Source: Nocardiopsis gilva YIM 90087 (GTDB lineage Bacteria; Actinomycetota; Actinomycetes; Streptosporangiales; Streptosporangiaceae). From it: a DNA stretch of 64,000 nt. The notes beneath the pieces were generated by a model, which made no database searches, had not been told where the DNA came from, and saw only the letters and a program-made list of their open reading frames with translations. Positions 17,753 to 25,877 of this stretch are shown here, piece after piece. The stretch covers positions 4,898,001 to 4,962,000 of the forward strand of contig NZ_CP022753.1 in assembly GCF_002263495.1 (NCBI RefSeq), given 5' to 3'. Made by a program: the position numbers and the translations under genes. How positions within the stretch are numbered: the stretch's first letter is position 1; each line of letters opens with the position of its first letter.

Positions 17753-18598
17753 TCAGGCCGCGAGAGCTCGATACCCGGCCACGCGGTCCGGATAATCGGT
17801 GATAATCCCGTCAACACCGTCACGGATCATCCGCCGGATCGCGTGGTCATTGTTGACAGTCCACCCGAAAAGGGTCAGCCCCTGCGCGTGGGCGTGGCGG
17901 ACATAGGGAGCGGTCACCCGAAGATGATGCGGGTTGATCTGGCGCGCGTAGCGGGCGATCCGGCGAAGCCCGAAACGGCCGTACGTCTTGCCCAGAACCG
18001 CCGTGTGCACCCCCGGAACGACCTCGGCGACCTGGCGCAGGGTGACCCAGTCGAAGCTTTGCAGGATGAGCCGACCATCGGCGCCCGCCGCGCGCCAGTA
18101 CGGGTCGGCCCGGAGGAACATGGCCAGATCACGGCACATCTCGGGGTCGCGGCGGTGCACCTTGAGCTCGACCAGGGCGCCCAGGCCGTCCGCCCGCATC
18201 GCGTCCAGCGCCTCGGTCAGCGTCGGGACGCGTTCTCCAGTGAAGCGGTCGCCGAACCAGGAACCGGCGTCGAGGCGGCGGATCTCGGCGAGGGTGAAGT
18301 CGGAGACCCGCCACGACCGGCGGTCGGGGTACAGCTCGGCGACGTTGGTGGTGCGGCGCAGGTCGAGGTCGTGGATGACGACGAACTGGCCGTCGGCGGT
18401 CCTCCGCACGTCGATTTCGGCCATGTCGGCATGGTGGATGCGGGCCAGCCGAAGCGCGGACAGCGTGTTCTCCGGTGCGTAGGCCGAGGCACCGCGATGC
18501 GCGACGACGATCACCGGGCGCCGAGACGATCCGGTCCTGGCGCCGGCACCGCGCCGCTGCGCCCGCGCGAGGCCACTGGAACCATTGATGCCCGGCAT
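17753..18598 (-). CDS. Glycerophosphodiester phosphodiesterase family protein
   Basis: GDPD-fold hydrolase, 281 aa from ATG 18598. It cleaves glycerophosphodiesters to glycerol-3-phosphate and an alcohol. Motifs are VVAHRGASAYAPENTLSA (catalytic His, metal Glu), MAEIDVRRTADGQFVVIHDL (metal Glu/Asp and second catalytic His), LVELKVH and LFGWTVNNDHAIRRMIRDGV followed by GIITDYPD. No signal peptide is seen, so the enzyme is probably cytosolic. An upstream extension of the frame is proline-rich, without family character, and was left out. Confidence 0.92.
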   Translation of the reverse strand: MPGINGSSGLARAQRRGAGARTGSSRRPVIVVAHRGASAYAPENTLSALRLARIHHADMAEIDVRRTADGQFVVIHDLDLRRTTNVAELYPDRRSWRVSDFTLAEIRRLDAGSWFGDRFTGERVPTLTEALDAMRADGLGALVELKVHRRDPEMCRDLAMFLRADPYWRAAGADGRLILQSFDWVTLRQVAEVVPGVHTAVLGKTYGRFGLRRIARYARQINPHHLRVTAPYVRHAHAQGLTLFGWTVNNDHAIRRMIRDGVDGIITDYPDRVAGYRALAA

Positions 18599-18932
18599 AC
18601 CACGGCCTTTCTCGGTCTGATCCGGCGGAGCACTCTCCACCATCCTCACCGGCCCTGGCCACTCCCCGATGGCGAACGGGTGAGCATCCGGTGGAGATAT
18701 CGCGCCGGTGCCACCCGCTGGTTCTCTCATACCCGTTTGCCCCGCGGGCTGGTCTCGTGGCGTAACGATACCCCGCCAGAAGCCGAATTTTCGTGACTGT
18801 GCGTATTGACCAGCCCGCCCCACCGGACGTGTGGTGCCCGCACCACCCTGGCCGCCCCACCGCGTGCCCCCTGGCCGGGCAACGCCCGAAATGGGATCCT
18901 GGAGACATCAGGGACGACCTCGGGGAGTCACG

Positions 18933-19436
18933 ATGACCGAGCCGCGCGCCGCCCGCCCGTTCATGCCCGGCTACGGTGTCCAGGGTCCCGACGCGGGCGG
19001 TGGTCTGCTGCCGTGGTCGTGGGCCGAGGAGCGGCTGCGCGAGTCCCACGACTACTGGGTGTCCAGCGTGTGGCCGGACGGCCGCCCGCACACGATGCCG
19101 GTCTGGGGCGTCTGGGACGCCCAAGAGCTCTGGTTCCGCAGTGCTCGGCGGTCGCGCAAGGTGCGCAACCTTCGCCTGGACCCGCGGATCTCCGTGGCCA
19201 CCTGCGACGCGCGGCGCCCGGTCGTGGTCGAGGGACGCGCCGCGTTCGTCACCGAGGACGCCGTGCTCGACTACCTCACCGTCCTGTTCAACGCCAAGTA
19301 CCGGACGCGTTTCACCGCGAGCTTTCTGGACCCGGCGGTCTGCTCGACGGTGCGCGTGCGTCCGCACTGGGTATTCGCGCTGGACATGAACGACTTCGAC
19401 GGCTCGCCCACGCGCTGGAAGTTCGACACCGACTAA
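18933..19436 (+). CDS. Pyridoxamine-5'-phosphate-oxidase-fold flavin/F420 protein
   Basis: Split beta-barrel protein of 167 aa with YWVSSVWPDGRPHTMPVWGV, RSRKVRNLRLDPRISVAT and VVVEGRAAFV, the pattern of PPOX proteins binding FMN or F420. In actinobacteria these are often F420-dependent reductases or heme-associated proteins of unknown substrate. ATG at 18933 follows GGGGAG. The promoter side contains nothing distinctive. Confidence 0.85.
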   Translation: MTEPRAARPFMPGYGVQGPDAGGGLLPWSWAEERLRESHDYWVSSVWPDGRPHTMPVWGVWDAQELWFRSARRSRKVRNLRLDPRISVATCDARRPVVVEGRAAFVTEDAVLDYLTVLFNAKYRTRFTASFLDPAVCSTVRVRPHWVFALDMNDFDGSPTRWKFDTD

Positions 19437-19487
19437 CTTCCCCCCGCGCCCCTGGTCTACCTGGGTCCACGCCGACCGCCCTACCCA

Positions 19488-19507
19488 CATACCACCTGGT
19501 CGGTATG
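19488..19507. promoter_or_regulatory. Candidate TetR-type operator for the SDR/ACAD operon
   Basis: CATACC (19488-19493) and GGTATG (19502-19507) are a perfect inverted repeat with 8-bp spacing, 80 bp before the SDR start, with partial ACC...GGT symmetry inside. Similar TetR operators control fatty-acid and steroid genes in actinobacteria. No regulator gene is adjacent. Confidence 0.5.
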
Positions 19508-19587
19508 GAGTGGATAGGATCGGCCGCAGTGTGCCCTGGGCCACGTCAGCGGAACCCGCACTGGACCACTCCATCGGAGGTAGAACC

Positions 19588-20345
19588 ATGTCAGAAGCAG
19601 CGCGCGTCGCGATCGTGACCGGTGCCGCCCGCGGCATCGGAGCGGCCACCGCCCGCCGACTGGCCGCCGACGGACGCTCCGTCGCGGTCATCGACCTCAA
19701 GGAGTCCGACGCGCAGCGGACCGTCGACGAGATCACCGCCGATGGCGGCACCGCCATCGGACTCGGCGCCGACGTCAGCGACGCCGACCAGGTGGCCGCC
19801 GCCGTCGGCCAGGTCGCCGAACGCCTTGGCCCGCCCACGATCCTGGTGAACAACGCCGGCGTGCTCCGCGACAACCTGCTGTTCAAGATGTCCGAGGACG
19901 ACTGGGACACGGTCATGAACGTGCACCTGCGCGGCTCGTTCCTGATGGCCCGCGCCGCCCAGCAGCACATGGTCGCCGAGAACTGGGGCCGCATCGTCAA
20001 CCTCTCCAGCAGCTCCGCGCAGGGTAACCGGGGCCAGGCCAACTACTCGACGGCCAAGGCCGGGCTGCAGGGCTTCACCAAGACCCTCGCCATCGAGCTC
20101 GGCAAGTTCGGCGTCACCTGCAACGCCGTCGCCCCCGGCTTCATCGTCACCGACATGACCAAGGCCACCGCCGCACGCGTGGGCATGGACTACGAGGACT
20201 TCAAGAAGGCCGCTGCCGAAGGCATCCCCGTCCGCCGGGTCGGCCAGCCGGAGGACATCGCCAACACCGTCTCTTTCCTCACCAGCGAGGCGTCCGGCTT
20301 CGTGTCCGGCCAGGTCATCTACGTCGCGGGCGGGCCCTCGACTGA
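19588..20345 (+). CDS. SDR-family oxidoreductase (FabG-like), 3' frameshift
   Basis: Short-chain dehydrogenase of about 252 aa with VAIVTGAARGIGAATARRLA (TGxxxGIG), ILVNNAGV, IVNLSSSSAQGNRGQ, catalytic YSTAKAG and ending SGQVIYVAGGP. As given, the frame does not stop. It runs through a Pro-rich stretch into the acyl-CoA dehydrogenase to make a 694-aa fusion. One more C in GGGCCCTCGACTGA (20332-20345) would give the usual ending GGPLD and a stop at 20343-20345. The downstream gene has its own ribosome site, so two genes are expected. ATG at 19588 follows GGAGG. Role: probably beta-oxidation-type 3-hydroxyacyl metabolism. Confidence 0.88.
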
Positions 20346-20463
20346 CGCGCCGCCCGCCGCCCCGGGCCGCCGCCCGCACGGCGGCCCACCTGCCGTGCCG
20401 AGTCCCCCAGGGTCCCCGACACCCCCTCCGTTCACCATTCCCACACCGTCCACCGGAGGTGCC

Positions 20464-21669
20464 ATGACAACGGCCCACGCGGGGGCGTCGCTCGACGCCG
20501 CCGCACTACGGCAGCGGGTCGCGGACGTCGTCGCCGCGAACGATCCCGCCACCACCGATCCCACCGAGTTCCTGGCCGCCCGCTTCGACGCTGGGCTGGC
20601 GTGGATCCACTTCCCCGAGGGCGAGGGCGGCCTGGGCGCGCCGCGCGCCCTGCAGGCCGTGGTCGACGAGGAGTTCGAGCGCTTCGGCGCCGCACCCGTC
20701 GATTACGGGAAGCTGGTCATCGGTCTGGGCATGGCCGCCCCGACCATTGTCGCCTTCGGCACCCCCGAGCAGCGCCTCCGCTACCTCAAGCCGCTGTACG
20801 TCGGTGAGGAGATCTGGTGCCAGCTGTTCAGCGAGCCCGGCGCCGGGTCCGACCTCGCCGCGCTGGGTACCCGCGCGGTACGCGACGGCGACGCGTGGGT
20901 GGTCAACGGACAGAAGGTGTGGACCTCGCACGCGCACCGCGCCCGCTGGGCGATCCTGGTGACCCGCACGGACCCCGACGTCCCCAAGCACCGGGGCATG
21001 ACCTACTTCATCTGCGACATGCAGGCGCCGGGCGTGGAGGTGCGTCCGCTGCGCCAGTTGACCGGCGAGGCCGCGTTCAACGAGGTCTACCTGACCGACG
21101 TCCGTATCCCCGACTCCCAGCGGCTGGGCGGGGTCGGTGAGGGCTGGCGGGTCGCACAGACCACGCTGATGAACGAACGCGTGTCCATCGGGGGCAAGCC
21201 GGAGCCGCGCGAGGGCGGCCTCATCGGTTTCGCCGCGGATGTCTGGCGCTCCTCTCCGGAGCTGCGCACGCCGGGCCTGCACGACGCGCTGATGCGGCTG
21301 TGGGTGGAGGCTGAGGCCGCACGGCTGACCCAGGAGAGGCTGCGCCAGCAGCTCGCGATCGGCCAGCCGGGACCGGAAGGCTCCGCCGCCAAACTCGCCT
21401 TCGCCCGGCTCAACCAGGAGATCTCCGGCCTGGAGGTGGAACTGCTGGGCCCCGAGGGCCTCGCCTACGACGACTGGACCTTCCACCGCCCGGAGAAGAT
21501 GGACCTGACAGGGCGCGGCGCCGGATACCGCTACCTGCGTAGCCGGGGCAACTCGATCGAGGGCGGGACCTCGGAGATCCTGCGCAACATCATCGCCGAG
21601 CGGGTCCTGGGCCTGCCCGGGGAGATCCGGGTCGACAAGGACGTCGCGTGGAAGGACCTGCCGAAGTGA
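20464..21669 (+). CDS. Acyl-CoA dehydrogenase
   Basis: FAD-dependent acyl-CoA dehydrogenase, 401 aa. Seen: CQLFSEPGAGSDLAALGTRA (FAD/substrate loop), VVNGQKVWTSHAHRA, FNEVYLTDVRIPDSQ, and the C-terminal YLRSRGNSIEGGTSEILRNI with IAERVLGLP. No base Glu was placed with confidence. ATG at 20464 follows GGAGGTGCC, showing it is translated separately from the SDR ahead of it despite the open frame. It overlaps the next dehydrogenase gene by 4 bp, so the two probably form a heteromeric enzyme, as in steroid and branched-acid degradation operons. Confidence 0.93.
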   Translation: MTTAHAGASLDAAALRQRVADVVAANDPATTDPTEFLAARFDAGLAWIHFPEGEGGLGAPRALQAVVDEEFERFGAAPVDYGKLVIGLGMAAPTIVAFGTPEQRLRYLKPLYVGEEIWCQLFSEPGAGSDLAALGTRAVRDGDAWVVNGQKVWTSHAHRARWAILVTRTDPDVPKHRGMTYFICDMQAPGVEVRPLRQLTGEAAFNEVYLTDVRIPDSQRLGGVGEGWRVAQTTLMNERVSIGGKPEPREGGLIGFAADVWRSSPELRTPGLHDALMRLWVEAEAARLTQERLRQQLAIGQPGPEGSAAKLAFARLNQEISGLEVELLGPEGLAYDDWTFHRPEKMDLTGRGAGYRYLRSRGNSIEGGTSEILRNIIAERVLGLPGEIRVDKDVAWKDLPK

Positions 21670-22796
21670 GCACGACCGAAACCGACCTGCTGTACAGCGA
21701 GGTCGAGGAAGAGCTGCGGGACAGCGTCCGCGGACTGCTGACGGACAAGTGCCCCGCCTCGGATGTCCTGGCGCGGGTGGAGAGCGACGAGCCCACCGAC
21801 ACGGCACTGTGGAAGGAGCTGTGCGGGCTCGGCGTGGCCGGCCTGCCGATCCCCGAGGCCCAAGGCGGGGCCGGTGCGAGCTGGCGGGAGGCGGCCGTGG
21901 TGGCCGAGGAGCTGGGCCGGGCGGTCGCCCCGGTGCCGTTCCTCGGCAGCGCGGTGCTGGCCACCGCGGCGCTGCTGGAACTCGGCGACACCCCCGCCGC
22001 GGCCGAGGCACTCGGCCGGATGGCATCGGGCGAATCGACCGTCACGCTCGCCGTACCGCTCGCGACGCTGCCCGCAGCGGCCTTCCCGGACGCGGTACGG
22101 GAGGACGATGGTGGGCTCACGGGGACGGTCGCCAAAGTGGCCGACGCGGCGACCGCCGACGCCCTGCTGGTCCCGGCCCTCTCCCGGAGCGGCCCCGGGC
22201 TGTACCTGGTGGCGGCGACCGACACGAGGCGGACACCGCTGGTCGGGCTGGACCTGACACGGTCGCTGGCCGACATCGGTCTGGACCGCGTACCGGCCCG
22301 GTGCGTGGCCTCGGGTCCGGAGGCCGAGCGGGCGCTGCGCTCGGCTCTGGTGACCGGTGCCGCCGTGCTCGCGTCCGAGCAGCTGGGCGTGGCCCAGTGG
22401 GCGCTGGACGCGACGGTCGACTACGTCAAGACACGGACCCAGTTCGGCCGCCCGGTGGGGTCGTTCCAGGCGGTCAAGCACCGAATCGCCGACCTGTGGG
22501 TGTCGGTCTCCCAGGCCCGGGCGGTGGTCCGGAACGCCGCGAGCGCGGTGGCGGGAGCGGCCGACGACGCCGAGGGCGAGCTGAGCGCCGCGGTGGCCCA
22601 GGCGTTCGTCTCGCGTGTGGCGGTGACCGCGGCCGAGGAGGCGGTCCAGCTGCACGGAGGGATCGGCTTCACCTGGGAGCACCCGGCCCACCTGTACCTG
22701 AAGCGGGCGAAGAGCGACGCGATCGCCCTCGGCACCGCCGACCGCCACCGGCTGGCGCTGTCCCGGCTGGTCGACCTGCCCGTAAGCACGGCGTAG
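21666..22796 (+). CDS. Acyl-CoA dehydrogenase, partner subunit
   Basis: Second acyl-CoA dehydrogenase-like protein, 376 aa, starting GTG at 21666 in a GTGA stop/start overlap with the gene ahead. It has FGRPVGSFQAVKHRIADLW and LHGGIGFTWEHPAHLYLKRA, conserved in the C-terminal helical domain, but a less typical N-terminal and middle region (DxxLGSAVLATAALLELGD). Such divergent partners lack part of the FAD or catalytic site and pair with the upstream subunit in alpha2beta2 FadE complexes. This pairing is inferred from coupling and divergence. Confidence 0.9.
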   Translation: MSTTETDLLYSEVEEELRDSVRGLLTDKCPASDVLARVESDEPTDTALWKELCGLGVAGLPIPEAQGGAGASWREAAVVAEELGRAVAPVPFLGSAVLATAALLELGDTPAAAEALGRMASGESTVTLAVPLATLPAAAFPDAVREDDGGLTGTVAKVADAATADALLVPALSRSGPGLYLVAATDTRRTPLVGLDLTRSLADIGLDRVPARCVASGPEAERALRSALVTGAAVLASEQLGVAQWALDATVDYVKTRTQFGRPVGSFQAVKHRIADLWVSVSQARAVVRNAASAVAGAADDAEGELSAAVAQAFVSRVAVTAAEEAVQLHGGIGFTWEHPAHLYLKRAKSDAIALGTADRHRLALSRLVDLPVSTA

Positions 22797-22810
22797 CGAC
22801 GCGGCCCGAC

Positions 22811-22839
22811 GCCCACCCCCGACGAGATCGGGGGTGGGC
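22811..22839. terminator. Bidirectional terminator hairpin
   Basis: Twelve-bp perfect stem GCCCACCCCCGA (22811-22822) with TCGGGGGTGGGC (22828-22839) between the converging acyl-CoA dehydrogenase and VOC genes. Confidence 0.8.
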
Positions 22840-22845
22840 CGGGGC

Positions 22846-23259
22846 TCAGGGCTTGATGTGGGGGCTCTCCTGCACCGTCCACTTGTTCCCGTCGGGGTCG
22901 GTGAAGAAGAGGAACCTGTTCCACTCCTCCCCTGGCCCGTCGAGGAGTTCGCCCGTTGTCGTGTCGTAGTGGTGGACCGGGCTGACGTCCACGCCTCGGG
23001 AGACCAGCTCGGCGCGGGCGGCGTGGATGTCGCCCACGCACAGCTGGAGTCCGCTCATCGTTCCGGGCGCCATGTCGGTCATGCCCTCGCCGATCGCGAC
23101 CGAGCACCCCGATCCCGGGGGCGTGAGCTGCACGACGCGCATGGTCGCCGTCACCCGCTCATCGACGTCGACGGCGCAGCCGAGCCCCTCGCTGTAGAAC
23201 CGCTTGGCCCGGTCCACGTCGGAGACGGGGACGACCACCACTTCGAGCTTCCAGTCCAT
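22846..23259 (-). CDS. VOC-superfamily (glyoxalase-like) protein
   Basis: Vicinal-oxygen-chelate fold protein of 137 aa: two beta-alpha-beta-beta-beta modules starting LEVVVVPVSDVDRAKRFYSE and LQLCVGDIHAARAELVSRGV, ending FFTDPDGNKWTVQE with the conserved C-terminal Glu. It could be a glyoxalase, dioxygenase or antibiotic-binding relative; the substrate is not evident. The start ATG 23259 is followed directly by the fold. It is transcribed leftward towards a shared terminator. Confidence 0.88.
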   Translation of the reverse strand: MDWKLEVVVVPVSDVDRAKRFYSEGLGCAVDVDERVTATMRVVQLTPPGSGCSVAIGEGMTDMAPGTMSGLQLCVGDIHAARAELVSRGVDVSPVHHYDTTTGELLDGPGEEWNRFLFFTDPDGNKWTVQESPHIKP

Positions 23260-23435
23260 GGCACATCACTTCTTCTCTCTCGCGGACGCGTCGCCGCCCA
23301 CCGGTGCTGTGTATGGCAGACGGGCCCCGGCGTGGTGGCTCAATCACACCACTGGCGAGTGACACTTCGAGCCTGGCGCCGCGAACACGGCAGGCGCGGG
23401 AACGACACGCCCTTATGCGGGACGCCGACAATGCG

Positions 23436-24035
23436 TCAGTCCAGGCCGCGCGCTGCCATCGCCTCGCCGGTCGCCTCGGCGGAGCGGATCAGGCCGACGA
23501 TCACTGGCACCACGATGAGGTGCGGGCGGCCGCGCAGTCCACGGGCCGCGTAGGCCTCGCGGGACGCCCGCAGGGCGGCCTCGACCATGGGGATGGACCG
23601 GATGGTGAGGGCCAGGACCAAGGCGACCCGGTCCGGGCGGACACCGGCGAAGCGCAGGGGGCGGGCCAGGCGTTCGAAGAGGGCGAGCATCTCGCTCACC
23701 CGGGTGGTGAGCGTGACGAGCGCGGCCAGCAGGACCGCGGTGGTGAGCTGGGCGCACACGCGGGCCGCTGTCGGCCAGTCGCCCACGATCCCCTGGAACA
23801 CGGCGATGAGCACCAGGAAGGGGAGAACAGGGCGGAACATCCGCCAGACGTAGCGCGGGGCGAGACCGCCCAGCGGGTAGGCCAGGGCGGCGACAAGCGC
23901 GGACCCGAGAGCGACCCACAGGTTCCCGATGGCGATCACCGCCGTCACCGTCACGAGCAGGACGAGCAGCTTCGCCCCGGCCGGAACGCGATGGAGCAGC
24001 GAGTCGCCGGGGATATAGAGCCCGATGATGTTCAC
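23436..24035 (-). CDS. bioN: BioN, EcfT-type membrane subunit of the biotin ECF transporter
   Basis: Energy-coupling-factor T component, 199 aa with several membrane helices and the two coupling-helix signatures ASREAYAARGLR and ATGEAMAARG (Ala-Arg-Gly) that contact the ATPases. Preceded by bioM and bioY on the same strand, giving a bioYMN-type uptake operon. Start GTG 24035 has GGAG nine bases upstream. The 5' flank is the end of the tandem-repeat block in bioM. Confidence 0.9.
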   Translation of the reverse strand: MNIIGLYIPGDSLLHRVPAGAKLLVLLVTVTAVIAIGNLWVALGSALVAALAYPLGGLAPRYVWRMFRPVLPFLVLIAVFQGIVGDWPTAARVCAQLTTAVLLAALVTLTTRVSEMLALFERLARPLRFAGVRPDRVALVLALTIRSIPMVEAALRASREAYAARGLRGRPHLIVVPVIVGLIRSAEATGEAMAARGLD

Positions 24036-24052
24036 CGGCCGGACTCCAGGGG

Positions 24053-24387
24053 CGCTCGCTCGCCGGCTCGCCGCACAGAAGCCCCCATCGCGCTCCCCTC
24101 CTCACTCGACTCCACCGCCCCCGCGACCCGGCCTCCGGCCATCGGCGGCGACGCCTCCGCTCGCTCGTCGGCTCGCCGCACAGAAGCCCCATCGCGCTCC
24201 CCTCCTCACTCGACTCCACCGCCCCGCGAACCGGCCTCCGGCCATCGGCGGCGACGCCTCCCCTCGCTCGTCGGCTCGCCGCACAGAAGCCCCCATCGCG
24301 CTCCCCTCCTCACTCGACTCCACCGCCCCCGCGAACCGGCCTCCGGCCATCGGCGGCGACGCCTCCGCTCGCTCGTCGGCTCGCCGC
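24053..24387. repeat. About 104-bp tandem repeat (three full units and a partial one) at the bioM 3' end
   Basis: Units begin at 24053, 24158, 24261 and 24366 (spacing 105, 103, 105). Each opens with CGCTCGCTCGTCGGCTCGCC or a close variant (unit 1 has CC for TC; unit 3 begins CCCTCG) and carries CATCGCGCTCCCCTCCTCAC and GGCCTCCGGCCATCGGCGGC. Lengths differ through C-run changes (GAAGCCCCCATC against GAAGCCCCATC). Since 104 is not a multiple of three, each unit changes the frame. The block forms the C-terminal tail of bioM. Confidence 0.9.
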
Positions 24388-25058
24388 TCCATCAATCCCG
24401 TGTAGTGCGCGACCGCCTCCCCCGGCTCTCCGTCGAAGACGACCCGGCCGTCGTCCATCACCAGGACGCGGTCGAAGTCGGCGAGCGAGTCCAGGTGATG
24501 GGTCAGCAGGATGATCCGCTGCGGGAGTTCGCGCAGGGTCCGTTCGATGACCTTGACGTTGTGCAGGTCCAGCAGCGTGGTGGGTTCGTCGCAGACGAGG
24601 AACTCCGGTTCGGTGACCAGCACCGAGGCCAGCGCCAGCATCTGCTTCTGGCCGCCGGAGAGCAGGTGGGCCGGGTGGTCGCGGTGTCCGGCCAGGCCGT
24701 GTCGTTCCAGGATGGCGTCGACCCGGGCGTCGATCTCGGCCGCCGACAGTCCGCTGCCGCGCAGCCCGATCGCCACGTCCTCCGCGACCGTGGGCATGAG
24801 GATCTGGGTCGTGGCGTCCGAGAAGACGAACCCCACCCGCCGCCGGATCTCCCGGGCGTGTTTGCGGGTGTCGCGGCCATCCACGAGTACGCGGCCGGAG
24901 TCGGGCACGATCAGCCCGTTGAGCGTCCGAGCGAGCGTGGACTTGCCCGAGCCGTTCGCGCCGATCAGGCCGATCCGGCGCTCGGTGAGCCGCAGGGAGA
25001 CATCGCGGAGCACCACGCGCCCGTCGTAGGCGTGTGTCACGTTCTCCAGCTGCAGCAT
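24102..25058 (-). CDS. bioM: BioM, biotin ECF transporter ATPase with repeat-encoded tail
   Basis: ABC ATPase powering biotin uptake. Motifs: Walker A GLIGANGSGKSTLARTLNG, Q-loop region FVFSDATTQILMPT, signature HLLSGGQKQMLALA, Walker B EFLVCDEPTTLLDLH and switch His in LLTHHLDSL. The normal enzyme of about 225 residues ends near HYTGLMER. Here the frame runs on for about 95 residues encoded by the tandem repeat (RRADERAEASPPMAGGRFAG repeats, then changes frame), reaching 318 aa. The tail is Arg/Gly/Ala-rich and probably dispensable; its end depends on repeat number and C-run lengths. Operon bioY-bioM-bioN. Confidence 0.88.
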   Translation of the reverse strand: MLQLENVTHAYDGRVVLRDVSLRLTERRIGLIGANGSGKSTLARTLNGLIVPDSGRVLVDGRDTRKHAREIRRRVGFVFSDATTQILMPTVAEDVAIGLRGSGLSAAEIDARVDAILERHGLAGHRDHPAHLLSGGQKQMLALASVLVTEPEFLVCDEPTTLLDLHNVKVIERTLRELPQRIILLTHHLDSLADFDRVLVMDDGRVVFDGEPGEAVAHYTGLMERRADERAEASPPMAGGRFAGAVESSEEGSAMGASVRRADERGEASPPMAGGRFAGRWSRVRRGARWGFCAASRRASGGVAADGRRPGRGGGGVE

Positions 25059-25128
25059 GGGCTTGTGCGCTCCTCGGAATGGTGTCCGGACGACGGGGGG
25101 CGGTTAGGGGACGGGTGGGGTACCGCGG

Positions 25129-25761
25129 TCAGGCGCCGTTGTCGGCCTCGACGGTGACCTTGGTCCCCGCCGGTGGAATGGGATAGGCGCGGTAGACGGC
25201 GGTGGCGATCGCGGCGGCGAGCGCGGCCTTGACCAGGTCGCCCGGGAGGAAGACGACGGCGGCGTAGGCCGTGGCGAGCAGGCCGTCACCGACGACGACG
25301 GCGGTCCACGGCACGCCGACGAGGTAGATGACGCCCATGCCGCCGATGATGTTGGCGCCGAAACCGGCCCAGAAGCGGTAGCGGGGCATCATGCGCTGCG
25401 CGATCAGCCCGATCACCAGCGCGCCGACGACCCAGCCGAGCAGGTAGCCGCCCGTGGGGCCGAGGAAGGGTGCGACACCGCCGCGGCCGCAGGGCAGCAG
25501 CGGGAGTCCGGCGAGCGTGAGGGCCAGGAAGGTGAGGATCGCGAGGGTGCCGCGCTTGGCGCCGAGCAAGCTCGGGGCGAGCATGACGCCGAGCGTCTGC
25601 AGGGTGATGGGCACGGGCCCGACGGGGATGGAGAACGGCATGCTCAGCACGGCGAGCAGTGCGGCGAACATGCCGATGAGGGCGATGTCGCGCGCGGTGA
25701 GGCCGCGGTACCGCACGCGGGGGGCGGGGGCGTCGGGCATGGCTCTTCCTGTCCTGGTCAT
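25129..25761 (-). CDS. bioY: BioY, biotin-binding S component
   Basis: Substrate-capture membrane protein of the ECF biotin transporter, 210 aa with six predicted helices. BioY features are LTARDIALIGMFAALLAVLS, VPITLQTLGVMLAPSLLG, GGVAPFLGPTGGYLLGW and FLPGDLVKAALAAAIA. It is first gene of bioYMN with about 70 bp before bioM. An internal ATG at MPDAPAPR is an alternative start. No obvious BioQ or BirA operator was recognised upstream. Confidence 0.92.
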   Translation of the reverse strand: MTRTGRAMPDAPAPRVRYRGLTARDIALIGMFAALLAVLSMPFSIPVGPVPITLQTLGVMLAPSLLGAKRGTLAILTFLALTLAGLPLLPCGRGGVAPFLGPTGGYLLGWVVGALVIGLIAQRMMPRYRFWAGFGANIIGGMGVIYLVGVPWTAVVVGDGLLATAYAAVVFLPGDLVKAALAAAIATAVYRAYPIPPAGTKVTVEADNGA

Positions 25762-25877
25762 GGTCGGAACATGGACCCCGGAGGTCGGGGCATTCGTTAT
25801 CGATTGTCACCTATGACCACTTCAGGACAGGTTGTCGGGGTGCGACGGTGTTCCCGGCGAAACCTTGTAGGGACGCG

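Noticed and set aside
23304-25157. Long plus-strand frame across the bioMN genes
   Set aside because: Antisense to bioM and bioN, no start site or domain; GC skew at third positions supports the minus strand.
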